From NCBI GenBank assembly GCA_033811555.1, contig JAPXOG010000005.1, positions 1 through 37,249 on the forward strand: a stretch of 37,249 bases of DNA. The letters are read 5' to 3'. Positions 7,203 to 14,259 of this stretch are shown piece after piece. The DNA comes from EsbW-18 sp033811555. GTDB taxonomy: Bacteria > Patescibacteriota > Minisyncoccia > Phycocordibacterales > EsbW-18. Both the position numbers and the translations under genes were made by a program. Each line of letters opens with the position of its first letter. Within the stretch, counting starts at the first letter, position 1. Below the pieces are notes generated by a model that worked only from the letters and a program-made list of their open reading frames with translations, had not been told where the DNA came from and made no database searches.

Positions 7203-8072
7203 ATGAAGACTCTTCGAGAAACCATTGAGGAATTTCATTCCAACAACAAAGCAATTGGGCATTTTAATGTTTCCAATATTGAGATGATTCGAGCTGTAGC
7301 AGGAGCGGTACGTGCTACGAATTTACCAGTTATCATTGGAGTGTCAGAAGGAGAGCGAGATGTTTTTGGTGTTTCTGAAATTGTAGCAATTGTGAGAATT
7401 ATGCGTGAGGTTCATGGATTGCCCGTGTATCTTAATGCAGATCATACATATTCGGTGGAGCGAGTAAGAGAAGCAATTGATGCGGGATTTGACTCTGTAG
7501 TTTTTGATGGCGCACGGCTCTCGCTTGAAGAAAATATTGCAAAAACAAAAGAGTGTGTAGTATATGCGCGCGAAAAAGGTGGTACAACTCTTATTGAGGG
7601 AGAGTTAGGTTTTATAGGAGCAGGATCTCAGTTACTTGATGCAATTCCAGAAGGAGCGGCAGTAACAGAAGATTTGATGACTAGCACACATGAGGCGAAA
7701 CATTTTGTTGAAGAAACAGGAGTTGAATTGCTAGCACCAGCTGTTGGTACTGTACATGGCATGATGAAAAGTGGGAATAATCCACGAATAAACTCAGAGC
7801 GTATACGAGAAATTGCAAGTGTTGTGGATATTCCGCTAGTGCTTCATGGTGGGTCAGGGACCTCAGAAGATGAATATAGGGAAGCTATTGTAAATGGAAT
7901 TGCGCAGGTGCACGTGTCTACTGAACTTCGAGTTGCATACAAAAGATCTCTGCAGTTGTCGTTGCAAGAAAATCCTGAGGAATTAGCGCCATACAAATAT
8001 ACAAAACAGGCGATTTTGTCTGTACAGGATATAATAGAGCAACGAATGAGGCTTTTTGCTGGACTTGCTTGA
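7203..8072 (+). CDS. Class II fructose-bisphosphate aldolase
   Basis: Zinc-dependent aldolase making or splitting fructose 1,6-bisphosphate from dihydroxyacetone phosphate and glyceraldehyde 3-phosphate. The 289-residue protein has the zinc ligands His81 in NADHT, His185 in VGTVHG and His215 in LHGGSG, plus the EGELG segment (132-136). Tagatose-bisphosphate aldolase belongs to the same family and cannot be excluded. It is transcribed divergently from the PfkB kinase gene from an overlapping promoter region, and its stop is about 30 nt before rplY, which has its own -10 box. Confidence 0.93.
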   Translation: MKTLRETIEEFHSNNKAIGHFNVSNIEMIRAVAGAVRATNLPVIIGVSEGERDVFGVSEIVAIVRIMREVHGLPVYLNADHTYSVERVREAIDAGFDSVVFDGARLSLEENIAKTKECVVYAREKGGTTLIEGELGFIGAGSQLLDAIPEGAAVTEDLMTSTHEAKHFVEETGVELLAPAVGTVHGMMKSGNNPRINSERIREIASVVDIPLVLHGGSGTSEDEYREAIVNGIAQVHVSTELRVAYKRSLQLSLQENPEELAPYKYTKQAILSVQDIIEQRMRLFAGLA

Positions 8073-8090
8073 AAGCTTCTTTTGTGCGAC

Positions 8091-8096
8091 TATGAG
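8091..8096 (+). promoter_or_regulatory. -10-like box of rplY
   Basis: TATGAG ends 6 nt before the ATG at 8103. It lies inside an upstream in-frame extension (TTG at 8082), arguing that the extension is not translated. No clear -35 element. Confidence 0.45.
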
Positions 8097-8102
8097 ACGC
8101 CT

Positions 8103-8759
8103 ATGGATACAATCACAATAGAAAAACGAAATGAGGGGGGCGTAGACGTCCTTCGAAAAGCTGGTAAAATTCCGGCGGTTTTTTATGGTCCTAAAGAGGA
8201 ATCAACTTCGATTTCAGTTGACGAAAAAGAATTTATCCGTGTGTTTAAGAGTGCTGGGGAATCGTCAATTATTACGCTTGAAGGAGTTGGCGAATCAAAG
8301 GATGCGTTAATACATGATGTATCACGTGATCCAGTTAGTGGTGAAATTCAACATATAGATTTTTATATAATTGAAAAAGGTAAAAAGATTACCGTTGATG
8401 TTCCGTTGTTGTTCACAGGTGAAGCGCCTGCAGTGAAGAATTTAGGTGGTACACTAATTAAGGTGATGCATGAGGTTGAGGTTGAGGCAATGCCGAAAGA
8501 ACTTCCTCATGAAATTATCGTAGATGTTTCTTCCCTAGAAACGTTTGATAGTCAAATCACTATAAACGATATACGCGTACCAGCAGGAGTTACCATTCTA
8601 GATAGTGGAGATGAGGTTGTAGCAGCAATTTCTCAGCCAAAAGAAGAAATTGAAGAACCCGTTGCACAAATTGATATGGATGCAATTGAGGTTGAGAAGA
8701 AAGGTAAGAGCGAATCACAAGAAGACGGTTCAGGAGAGCAGAATGGAGAAACTGCATAG
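8103..8759 (+). CDS. rplY: 50S ribosomal protein L25 (CTC form)
   Basis: Binds 5S rRNA in the large ribosomal subunit. The 218-residue product is the long TL5/CTC form: an N-terminal L25 barrel (residues about 1-90, with GKIPAVFYGPKEES and HDVSRDPVSGEIQHIDFY) and a C-terminal TL5 domain (about 95-180), ending in a low-complexity acidic tail. The ATG at 8103 is chosen over the TTG at 8082 because homology starts with the TIEKRNEGG strand and the -10-like box ends 6 nt before it. The next gene follows after 14 nt. Confidence 0.95.
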   Translation: MDTITIEKRNEGGVDVLRKAGKIPAVFYGPKEESTSISVDEKEFIRVFKSAGESSIITLEGVGESKDALIHDVSRDPVSGEIQHIDFYIIEKGKKITVDVPLLFTGEAPAVKNLGGTLIKVMHEVEVEAMPKELPHEIIVDVSSLETFDSQITINDIRVPAGVTILDSGDEVVAAISQPKEEIEEPVAQIDMDAIEVEKKGKSESQEDGSGEQNGETA

Positions 8760-8773
8760 CACGCAATAGCGTC

Positions 8774-10135
8774 ATGCGTTTTTTATTTACGACTATTATT
8801 ACTATTTTATTCTCTGTCTGCGTTGCTACGTGGATGCCTGTTTTTGCGCAAACGAAGTCTTTGTCAGAAGCGATAGAACGACGACAGAAAGAACTTGAAT
8901 CTGATTTACAGAAGATAGAAAAAGAGATTGAGATCCAGCAGAAATTTCTTGATGAAAAAAGAACCGAACGAGTATCGCTTGAAAGAGACGTGTCTATATT
9001 AAATGCAGAAATAAAGAAGTCTCAACTTGCAATACAGGGGCGCACACATACTATTTCGAAGCTTGGAAGTGAAATTGGTAATAAACAGAAGATTATTCAA
9101 GAACTTACGAAGCGTATGGAGCGTCAAAAAGCGTCCTTGGCGCAACTTATACGAGAAACTAATGCCATAGGCGATTATTCCCTTGTGGAGGTAGTGCTTT
9201 CAAAGGAAAATATTTCTGACTTCTTTGAAGATTTAGATTCGTTTGATTCTATTACTATTTCCTTGCAAAACTCATTTCGTGAAATTGAGGAGACAAAAGC
9301 CGAAACACAAGAAGAGAAGCTTTCTTTAGAGGAATCTCAAAAGCGTGAAATTGATTTGAAGTATATTCAAGAGATTGAAAAACAAAAAGTTGAGGCACAG
9401 GAAAAAGAAAAACAATATGTTCTTGGAGTTACGAAAGGTCAAGAGAGTGTGTATCAGAATATAGTAGAAGAACGCAAACGAGAGGCAGCACGAATTCGTG
9501 CAGAACTATTTGCTCTTCGTGATGCAGAAGGTATTCAGTTTGGTGAAGCGCTTGAATATGCAAAGGAGGCGGAACGTCTTACCGGGGTCCGCGCAGCATT
9601 TTTGCTTGGTATTTTGAAACAGGAAAGTAATATAGGACAAAATGTTGGTTCCTGTGTTATTACTAACCTCACTACAGGAGAAACAAAAAGTGTAAACTCA
9701 GGGACGATTTTTGCAAATGGTATACATCCAAGTCGGGATTTGCCGGTATTACAGAAAATTTTAAAAGATCTAGGTAGAGATCCGCTTTCTACAAAGGTAT
9801 CTTGTCCGCTTTCTGTAGGTTATGGAGGTGCCATGGGTCCAGCCCAGTTTATCCCTTCCACGTGGTCAAATTACATTGAACGTCTAAAAAATATGCTTGG
9901 AAAACAACCAGATCCTTGGAATCCGAGAGATGCGTTTATAGCATCGGCGACGTTTCTTGCTGATTTGGGAGCAGCGAAGAGGGGGTACAGTGCTGAGCAC
10001 GAAGCTGCGGCTAGGTATTATGCTGGCGGTAACTGGCAGACGCTTGGTCAGGGATATGCAAGCAGTGTCTTAAATCATGCCCAAACTATTCAAACGACCA
10101 TGATTGATCCGATTGAGCGCGCTTCTCAAAATTGA
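8774..10135 (+). CDS. Secreted coiled-coil protein with C-terminal MltB-like lytic transglycosylase domain
   Basis: Predicted exported peptidoglycan-cleaving enzyme (453 aa). Residues 1-25 form a signal peptide or anchor ending in MPVFAQ. Residues about 30-240 are a long, Glu/Lys/Gln-rich coiled coil like those of EnvC- or CwlO-type hydrolases. Residues about 255-440 resemble the MltB/SLT-type lytic transglycosylase fold, with LKQESN (putative catalytic Glu284), GGAMGPAQFIPSTW (351-364), NPRDAFIASATFLADLGA and ARYYAGG. Two Cys (294 and 344) inside the domain could form a disulfide. In the EnvC/CwlO family the coiled coil connects to FtsEX; whether it does here is inference. It lies 14 nt behind rplY and may be co-transcribed. 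Confidence 0.85.
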   Translation: MRFLFTTIITILFSVCVATWMPVFAQTKSLSEAIERRQKELESDLQKIEKEIEIQQKFLDEKRTERVSLERDVSILNAEIKKSQLAIQGRTHTISKLGSEIGNKQKIIQELTKRMERQKASLAQLIRETNAIGDYSLVEVVLSKENISDFFEDLDSFDSITISLQNSFREIEETKAETQEEKLSLEESQKREIDLKYIQEIEKQKVEAQEKEKQYVLGVTKGQESVYQNIVEERKREAARIRAELFALRDAEGIQFGEALEYAKEAERLTGVRAAFLLGILKQESNIGQNVGSCVITNLTTGETKSVNSGTIFANGIHPSRDLPVLQKILKDLGRDPLSTKVSCPLSVGYGGAMGPAQFIPSTWSNYIERLKNMLGKQPDPWNPRDAFIASATFLADLGAAKRGYSAEHEAAARYYAGGNWQTLGQGYASSVLNHAQTIQTTMIDPIERASQN

Positions 10136-10154
10136 TACAGTGGTTTTAAATGTA

Positions 10155-10183
10155 TTGTCAGAAACAAAAGTTTTTGATAGTAT
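10155..10183 (+). promoter_or_regulatory. rpmE promoter
   Basis: TTGTCA (10155-10160), 17-bp spacer, TAGTAT (10178-10183) preceded by the TGA of an extended -10. It ends 9 nt before the rpmE ATG. Confidence 0.7.
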
Positions 10184-10192
10184 GTTTCCTCT

Positions 10193-10483
10193 ATGAAGAC
10201 TGATACACACCCAGAGTATTTTCCGAAAGCGCGCGTAAAATGTGCGTGTGGCAACACGTTTACTGTAGGTTCTACAAAAGAAACCATTGAAGTAGAGGTG
10301 TGTTCATCTTGTCATCCGTTTTTCATTGGAGATGATAGTAAGAAAGTGCTTGCTGGACGTCTTGAAAAATTTAAGACTCGCCTAAGCGCTTCTTCTGCAA
10401 AACGCCAAACAATAAAAAAGAATTCTTCTACGCAAAAGACAAAACGAGCTCCTGTCTCATCTGAAGAGTCGGCGGAAAACTAA
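10193..10483 (+). CDS. rpmE: 50S ribosomal protein L31
   Basis: Zinc-type L31 of 96 residues, bridging the ribosomal subunits. It has the motif TDTHPEYFPKARVKCACGNTF, and four Cys (17, 19, 37, 40) as CxC and CxxC form the zinc site. Residues about 65-96 are a basic-to-acidic low-complexity tail not needed for the fold. It has its own promoter and is followed by a hairpin, so it is probably monocistronic. Confidence 0.96.
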   Translation: MKTDTHPEYFPKARVKCACGNTFTVGSTKETIEVEVCSSCHPFFIGDDSKKVLAGRLEKFKTRLSASSAKRQTIKKNSSTQKTKRAPVSSEESAEN

Positions 10484-10493
10484 CTTTTTGAAT

Positions 10494-10522
10494 AACATCC
10501 GACCCGTAACTGGTCGGATGTT
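10494..10522 (+). terminator. Hairpin after rpmE
   Basis: An 11-bp perfect stem (AACATCCGACC / GGTCGGATGTT) with a 7-nt loop begins 11 nt after the rpmE stop. The following sequence CGTTTGTAT has only a weak T-run, so termination may be partial and prfA could receive some read-through. Confidence 0.7.
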
Positions 10523-10537
10523 CGTTTGTATACAAGT

Positions 10538-11503
10538 ATGAAGTTTGACATGGAAAAGATAAAAAAGAATCCAAAAACAGCGTTTTTTGCGTCCGAACTT
10601 GAACGGTTAGATCGTGAGAGACATGACATAGAGCAGACGTTAATTGCGGATCCATCGTTGGAAGAAATTGCAAAAGATGATTTGAAAAGCATAGAGGAAT
10701 CGGAACGTGCTCTTTTAGAAAAAATTGAGGTAATTTTTGCAGAGGAACAGCTCGAGGAAGAATTTCCAAACGAGATTATTCTTGAAGTTCGTGCTGGAGC
10801 AGGAGGAGAAGAAGCAGCTTTGTTTGCAGAAGAACTTGCGCAAATGTATTCGCGATATGCTGAAAGGCGAAAGTGGAATTGGACTGTACTTGATGAAAGT
10901 CGAGCTGCAATGGGTGGATATAAGGATGCTTCATTTGAAATTCGAGGTAAGGATGTATATAAAGATTTGCGTTTTGAAACAGGTGTACATCGTGTACAGC
11001 GTATTCCAACAACTGAAAAATCTGGGCGTATTCATACATCAACTGCTTCTGTCGCTATCTTACCGGTTAGAAAAAAATATACAGTTGAAATTAATCCAAC
11101 GGATATTGAAATGGAATTTTCTCGAGCAGGAGGAGCTGGAGGTCAAAACGTAAATAAAGTTGAAACAGCGGTTCGGATTATTCACAAGCCAACAGGTATA
11201 GCCGTTCGTTCGCAGGCAGAGCGTAGTCAGCAACGTAATCGTGAAAAAGCTCTTGCGATGCTCCAAGCAAAATTAGATGCTATAGAGGCAGAGAAGACAG
11301 AGCTTCAGCTTTCCTCCGATCGTCTCTCACAAATAGGTTCGGGCGATCGTTCGGAAAAAATACGAACGTATAATTTTCCTCAAGACCGCATTACCGATCA
11401 TCGTATTAAGGAGAGCTGGTCCAATATCGAATCAGTACTTGATGGTGGTTTAGATGATATGCTTGAAGCGCTCTCTAATGCCTTTAAACAATCCACTACA
11501 TGA
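10538..11503 (+). CDS. prfA: Peptide chain release factor 1
   Basis: Recognises UAA and UAG and triggers peptide release. From the ATG at 10538 the product is 321 residues, somewhat shorter than typical RF1 because the N-terminal domain is compact. The codon-recognition loop reads HRVQRIPTTE, so PTT (157-159) takes the RF1 PxT position rather than the RF2 SPF. The catalytic GGQ is at 201-203 within AGGAGGQNVNK. Starts at 10526 (TTG) and 10550 (ATG) are possible; TATACA at 10529-10534 is the nearest -10-like box and is closer to the chosen ATG than usual here. Genes upstream and downstream are also translation genes. Confidence 0.96.
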   Translation: MKFDMEKIKKNPKTAFFASELERLDRERHDIEQTLIADPSLEEIAKDDLKSIEESERALLEKIEVIFAEEQLEEEFPNEIILEVRAGAGGEEAALFAEELAQMYSRYAERRKWNWTVLDESRAAMGGYKDASFEIRGKDVYKDLRFETGVHRVQRIPTTEKSGRIHTSTASVAILPVRKKYTVEINPTDIEMEFSRAGGAGGQNVNKVETAVRIIHKPTGIAVRSQAERSQQRNREKALAMLQAKLDAIEAEKTELQLSSDRLSQIGSGDRSEKIRTYNFPQDRITDHRIKESWSNIESVLDGGLDDMLEALSNAFKQSTT

Positions 11504-11573
11504 GGAGTCTTGCTTAAAGAGTTACCATTTGATATTCTTGTTAAGCCCATAACGGGCCATTTTCTGTAATTTT

Positions 11574-12365
11574 ATGACCATACAAACTACTTCCGTAGCA
11601 GAACTATTAGCCGCAGGAGCACATTATGCTTATCCGAAGGCAAGACGCCACCCAACAACCAAAAGATATATTTTTGGAGCGAAAGGTGGGGTAGAAATTT
11701 TTGATCTTGAAAAAACTGCAGAATCACTTGCAAAGGCAGTAGAGGTTGTTTCTTCTGTTGCAGCGACTGGGAAAAAAGTTTTATTTGTGGGAGGTAAGCG
11801 TGAGGCCCAAAAGCCAGTACGTAATTTTGCGGCAATGGTTGGAGCACCTTATGTAGCTGGACGATGGGTTGGAGGTACGCTTTCAAATTTTGATATTATC
11901 AAAAAGCGCATAGAGAAGTTGATTAGTCTAATAGGTGAGCGTGAACAAGGTACGCTTACAAAATATACAAAAAAAGAACGTCTTTTGATTGATCGTGAAA
12001 TAAAGCGTCTTGAAGACATGTTCGGTGGAATTAAGGAGCTTAATCAACTTCCGTCTTTGCTAGTTATCATTGATCCGAAGCATGAAAAAAATGCACTAGC
12101 TGAAGCTCGAATGCTTCGTATTCCTGTTGTTGCTCTTGCGAACTCTGATTGTGATATTTCAGCAGTGACTTATCCTATACCAGCAAGTGATGCTAATGTT
12201 GCTACGATTACTTATATACTAGAACAACTTACTAAGGCGTATGCATCTGGAGCCGAACGCGCTCCGAAGAAAACTATCGCTACAGATAGGCGTGTGCATG
12301 CGCAAGGAGATGGCCCTCGCGGACGTCGTTTGCCACGTCAGCCGCGGTCTAATTCTCGTTCTTAA
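11574..12365 (+). CDS. rpsB: 30S ribosomal protein S2
   Basis: Small-subunit ribosomal protein of 263 residues. Conserved segments include AELLAAGAHYAYPKARRHP, KKVLFVGGKREAQ, YVAGRWVGGTLSNF and the IPVVALANSDCD strand near residue 190. The C-terminal 30 residues are a basic Arg-rich extension. The 70-nt leader after prfA contains a small GCCC/GGGC hairpin; TGTAAT at 11565-11570 ends only 3 nt before the ATG, too close for an ordinary leaderless start. tsf follows after 8 nt, the usual rpsB-tsf operon. Confidence 0.97.
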   Translation: MTIQTTSVAELLAAGAHYAYPKARRHPTTKRYIFGAKGGVEIFDLEKTAESLAKAVEVVSSVAATGKKVLFVGGKREAQKPVRNFAAMVGAPYVAGRWVGGTLSNFDIIKKRIEKLISLIGEREQGTLTKYTKKERLLIDREIKRLEDMFGGIKELNQLPSLLVIIDPKHEKNALAEARMLRIPVVALANSDCDISAVTYPIPASDANVATITYILEQLTKAYASGAERAPKKTIATDRRVHAQGDGPRGRRLPRQPRSNSRS

Positions 12366-12373
12366 TTTTTGTT

Positions 12374-12838
12374 ATGATAATAGGAGTTTCAGAAATTAAA
12401 CAATTACGTGATCGGACTGGGTTGCCGATGGTTCAATGCAAAGAGGCCCTAGAGTATTCAGGTGGTGATGTTGAAAAGGCACTTGAGTTCTTGAAAGAAA
12501 AGGGCGCAGTTATCGCTTCAAAGAAACAAGATCGTAGCTTAGGATCGGGTTCTATACAGGCATATGTTCACGGTCATGGGTCGGTAGCCGCACTAGCGGA
12601 ACTTCTATGTGAAACAGATTTTGTGGCACGAAATCCTGAGTTTCAGGCACTTACAAAAGATATTGCAATGCAGATAGCAGCAACAGAGGATGCAATTTTA
12701 GAACAGGGTGTGGAAGAGATACTTAAACAACCATTTTTTAAAGACCCTAGTGTTACTATTGCAAATCTGATTGAAGGAGCAGTTCAAAAGTTTGGAGAAC
12801 GAACCGAACTAGGTCGATTTGTAAAGTATACTGTATAG
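12374..12838 (+). CDS. tsf: Elongation factor Ts, minimal form
   Basis: Nucleotide-exchange factor for EF-Tu. The protein has only 154 residues, against about 280-300 in E. coli and about 196 in Thermus. It keeps the N-terminal UBA-like helical domain (residues 1-45, with IKQLRDRTGLPMVQCKEAL) and one core EF-Ts subdomain with CETDFVARNPEF (TDFV at 81-84), and ends with GRFVKY. The second core subdomain and coiled-coil insertion appear to be missing. The frame shows no sign of a broken stop or lost 3' part. It is in the rpsB operon, 8 nt after rpsB. Confidence 0.95.
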   Translation: MIIGVSEIKQLRDRTGLPMVQCKEALEYSGGDVEKALEFLKEKGAVIASKKQDRSLGSGSIQAYVHGHGSVAALAELLCETDFVARNPEFQALTKDIAMQIAATEDAILEQGVEEILKQPFFKDPSVTIANLIEGAVQKFGERTELGRFVKYTV

Positions 12839-12840
12839 TA

Positions 12841-12865
12841 ATTGTGCGCATAATGGCGCGACAAT
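12841..12865 (+). other. Bulged hairpin after tsf
   Basis: ATTGTGCGC (12841-12849) pairs with GCGC-ACAAT (12856-12865) with one bulged G. No T-tract follows and the next ATG lies 3 nt further, so it could attenuate or separate tsf from the following gene rather than end transcription fully. Confidence 0.35.
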
Positions 12866-12868
12866 GTT

Positions 12869-13351
12869 ATGACGATACTTATGTGGATTTGTGCCGGTTC
12901 AGCATTTCTCCTTTTTGTTTTTTGGGTTTTTAAGGGATGGGAAATTCGGCGTAGTAATCCGACCTTTGTAACTCTTTTTTTTCAGAGACACTCTCCAACT
13001 TCTGAAAAGATGTTCAATGTGTGCGTTGCGTATGTACGTAGTTTCATTGTGCGATGTATAAGGGCAATTCGTAGAGTGTTTAAATCATTGACGAATAAAA
13101 TTATCGCATTAGTTCGGACTGCGTTCGTTGTTTTTGGTGCACATCTAATACGTATTGCGCGTGGCGAACATTTGCTTTCTGAAAGTAGAATTCCTTCTAT
13201 TTATTTTAAACTTTTGCATCGGCATAAAAAAAATATCAATGGATCTGAAATCCCTAAAGGAATCGCTCAGCCTGATATACCTAGACGTATTAGAATACAG
13301 GTATCTAATGAAGATAGGGGTGGCGCAACTTCCCTGGAACAGGTAGAATAG
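12869..13351 (+). CDS. Single-TM membrane protein of unknown function
   Basis: A 160-residue protein I do not recognise. Residues about 3-22 form one hydrophobic helix, followed by a strongly basic region (RRS, RCIRAIRRVFKS) with a second, weaker amphipathic or hydrophobic stretch around 78-95, and a hydrophilic tail rich in Arg, Pro and Glu. With this charge pattern most of the protein is probably cytoplasmic. The start at 12869 follows a bulged hairpin; an ATG at 12881 is the alternative. Its last codons overlap the -10-like box of the tRNA-Thr gene. Confidence 0.65.
   Translation: MTILMWICAGSAFLLFVFWVFKGWEIRRSNPTFVTLFFQRHSPTSEKMFNVCVAYVRSFIVRCIRAIRRVFKSLTNKIIALVRTAFVVFGAHLIRIARGEHLLSESRIPSIYFKLLHRHKKNINGSEIPKGIAQPDIPRRIRIQVSNEDRGGATSLEQVE
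13344..13349 (+). promoter_or_regulatory. -10-like box for tRNA-Thr
   Basis: TAGAAT ends 9 nt before the mature tRNA 5' end and overlaps the stop codon of the preceding gene. No good -35 hexamer is visible, so this is tentative. Confidence 0.4.
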
Positions 13352-13358
13352 TTTTTGT

Positions 13359-13435
13359 GCCACCTTAGCTCAGTTGGTTAGAGCAGCTGTTTTGTAAACA
13401 GCAGGTCCCCAGTTCGAATCTGGGAGGTGGCTCCA
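13359..13435 (+). tRNA. tRNA-Thr (anticodon TGT), CCA encoded
   Basis: Acceptor stem GCCACCT pairs with AGGTGGC, the D-arm is AGCTCAGTTGGTTAGAGC, the anticodon stem is GCTGT/ACAGC with loop TTTGTAA, giving anticodon TGT at 34-36, and the T-arm is CCCAG-TTCGAAT-CTGGG. The discriminator T is followed by an encoded CCA at 13433-13435. It reads ACA and, by wobble, other Thr codons. A U-tailed hairpin 40 nt downstream ends the transcript. Confidence 0.97.
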
Positions 13436-13475
13436 GGATAGAGGTGTAAGTTGTTGGAGGTTGAGGATTAGATTT

Positions 13476-13509
13476 AAAAAGCGTTCAATATAGGACGTTT
13501 TTTGTTTTT
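13476..13509 (+). terminator. Terminator of tRNA-Thr
   Basis: AAAAAGCGTTC (13476-13486) pairs with GGACGTTTTTT (13493-13503) through 11 pairs including two G-T wobbles, with a 6-nt loop, and the T-rich run continues to 13509. It separates the tRNA gene from the pheS promoter. Confidence 0.75.
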
Positions 13510-13520
13510 CAAATCAAAGG

Positions 13521-13526
13521 TATAAT
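13521..13526 (+). promoter_or_regulatory. -10 box of pheST promoter
   Basis: Perfect TATAAT, 9 nt before the pheS ATG; no clear -35 because the terminator T-tract occupies that region. Confidence 0.7.
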
Positions 13527-13535
13527 CAGCTCATA

Positions 13536-14255
13536 ATGAAACTAACGCTTTATCATCATCCGTTATCCGCAGCTATTCGTGACGCAGTTCGTATTTTTTC
13601 ACGAATGGGATTTGATGTTGCTTCAGGGCCTGAAATTGAAGATGAGTGGCACAATTTTACAGCACTAAATGTACCGAAAGATCACCCAGCTCGCGACATG
13701 CAAGATACATTTTGGCTTCCGGATGGTCGCGTTTTGCGTACTCACACATCGCCAGTACAAATACGTTGGATGAAAACGCATTCACCTCCAATTAGAATTA
13801 TAGCTCCAGGGAAAGTGTTTCGAAACGAAGCAACTGACATGACTCATGAAGCACAGTTTTATCAGTTGGAAGGATTAGTAGTTTCTGAAGACACAACTCT
13901 TGCGCATCTCAAGTGGGTTTTAGAGACATTTTTTTCTGAATTTTTCGACAGTGCAGTTGAAGTTCGATTACGCCCAAGCTTTTTTGGTTTTACAGAACCG
14001 TCAGTTGAAGTAGATATGCGTATGTCGGGGGAGAGTGCGCCACAGAAACTTCGCGATCGATGGATTGAAGTATTTGGAGCAGGAATGGTGCATCCATACG
14101 TTCTTAATAACGCAGGAATTAACTCGAAGAAATATCGTGGTTTTGCTTTTGGTGGAGGTATAGAGCGGTTGTGTATGTTGCGGTGGGGTATAGATGACAT
14201 ACGAGTTTTCCATGACGGTGATATTCGTTTGACATCTCAGTTTCCTTCCAAATAA
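13536..14255 (+). CDS. pheS: Phenylalanyl-tRNA synthetase alpha subunit lacking the N-terminal coiled coil
   Basis: Catalytic subunit of the (alpha-beta)2 PheRS that charges tRNA-Phe. The product has 239 residues, about 100 fewer than usual. It begins directly at the catalytic core (HHPLSAAIRDAVRIFSRMGF), so the N-terminal helical coiled-coil arm that contacts tRNA in Thermus PheRS is absent. Class II motifs are intact: GPEIEDEWHNFTALN, RTHTSPVQIRWM, motif 2 around KVFRNEATDMTHEAQF, and motif 3 FAFGGGIERLCML. There is no room for the missing part upstream, since the tRNA terminator and a TATAAT box 9 nt before the ATG precede it. pheT follows after 4 nt. Confidence 0.96.
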   Translation: MKLTLYHHPLSAAIRDAVRIFSRMGFDVASGPEIEDEWHNFTALNVPKDHPARDMQDTFWLPDGRVLRTHTSPVQIRWMKTHSPPIRIIAPGKVFRNEATDMTHEAQFYQLEGLVVSEDTTLAHLKWVLETFFSEFFDSAVEVRLRPSFFGFTEPSVEVDMRMSGESAPQKLRDRWIEVFGAGMVHPYVLNNAGINSKKYRGFAFGGGIERLCMLRWGIDDIRVFHDGDIRLTSQFPSK

Positions 14256-14259
14256 ATAT

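Noticed and set aside
10538..11503. Possible alternative genetic code with UGA as Gly
   Set aside because: TGA terminates several genes (for example rpiB and prfA) at the expected family length, with no in-frame TGA in conserved regions.
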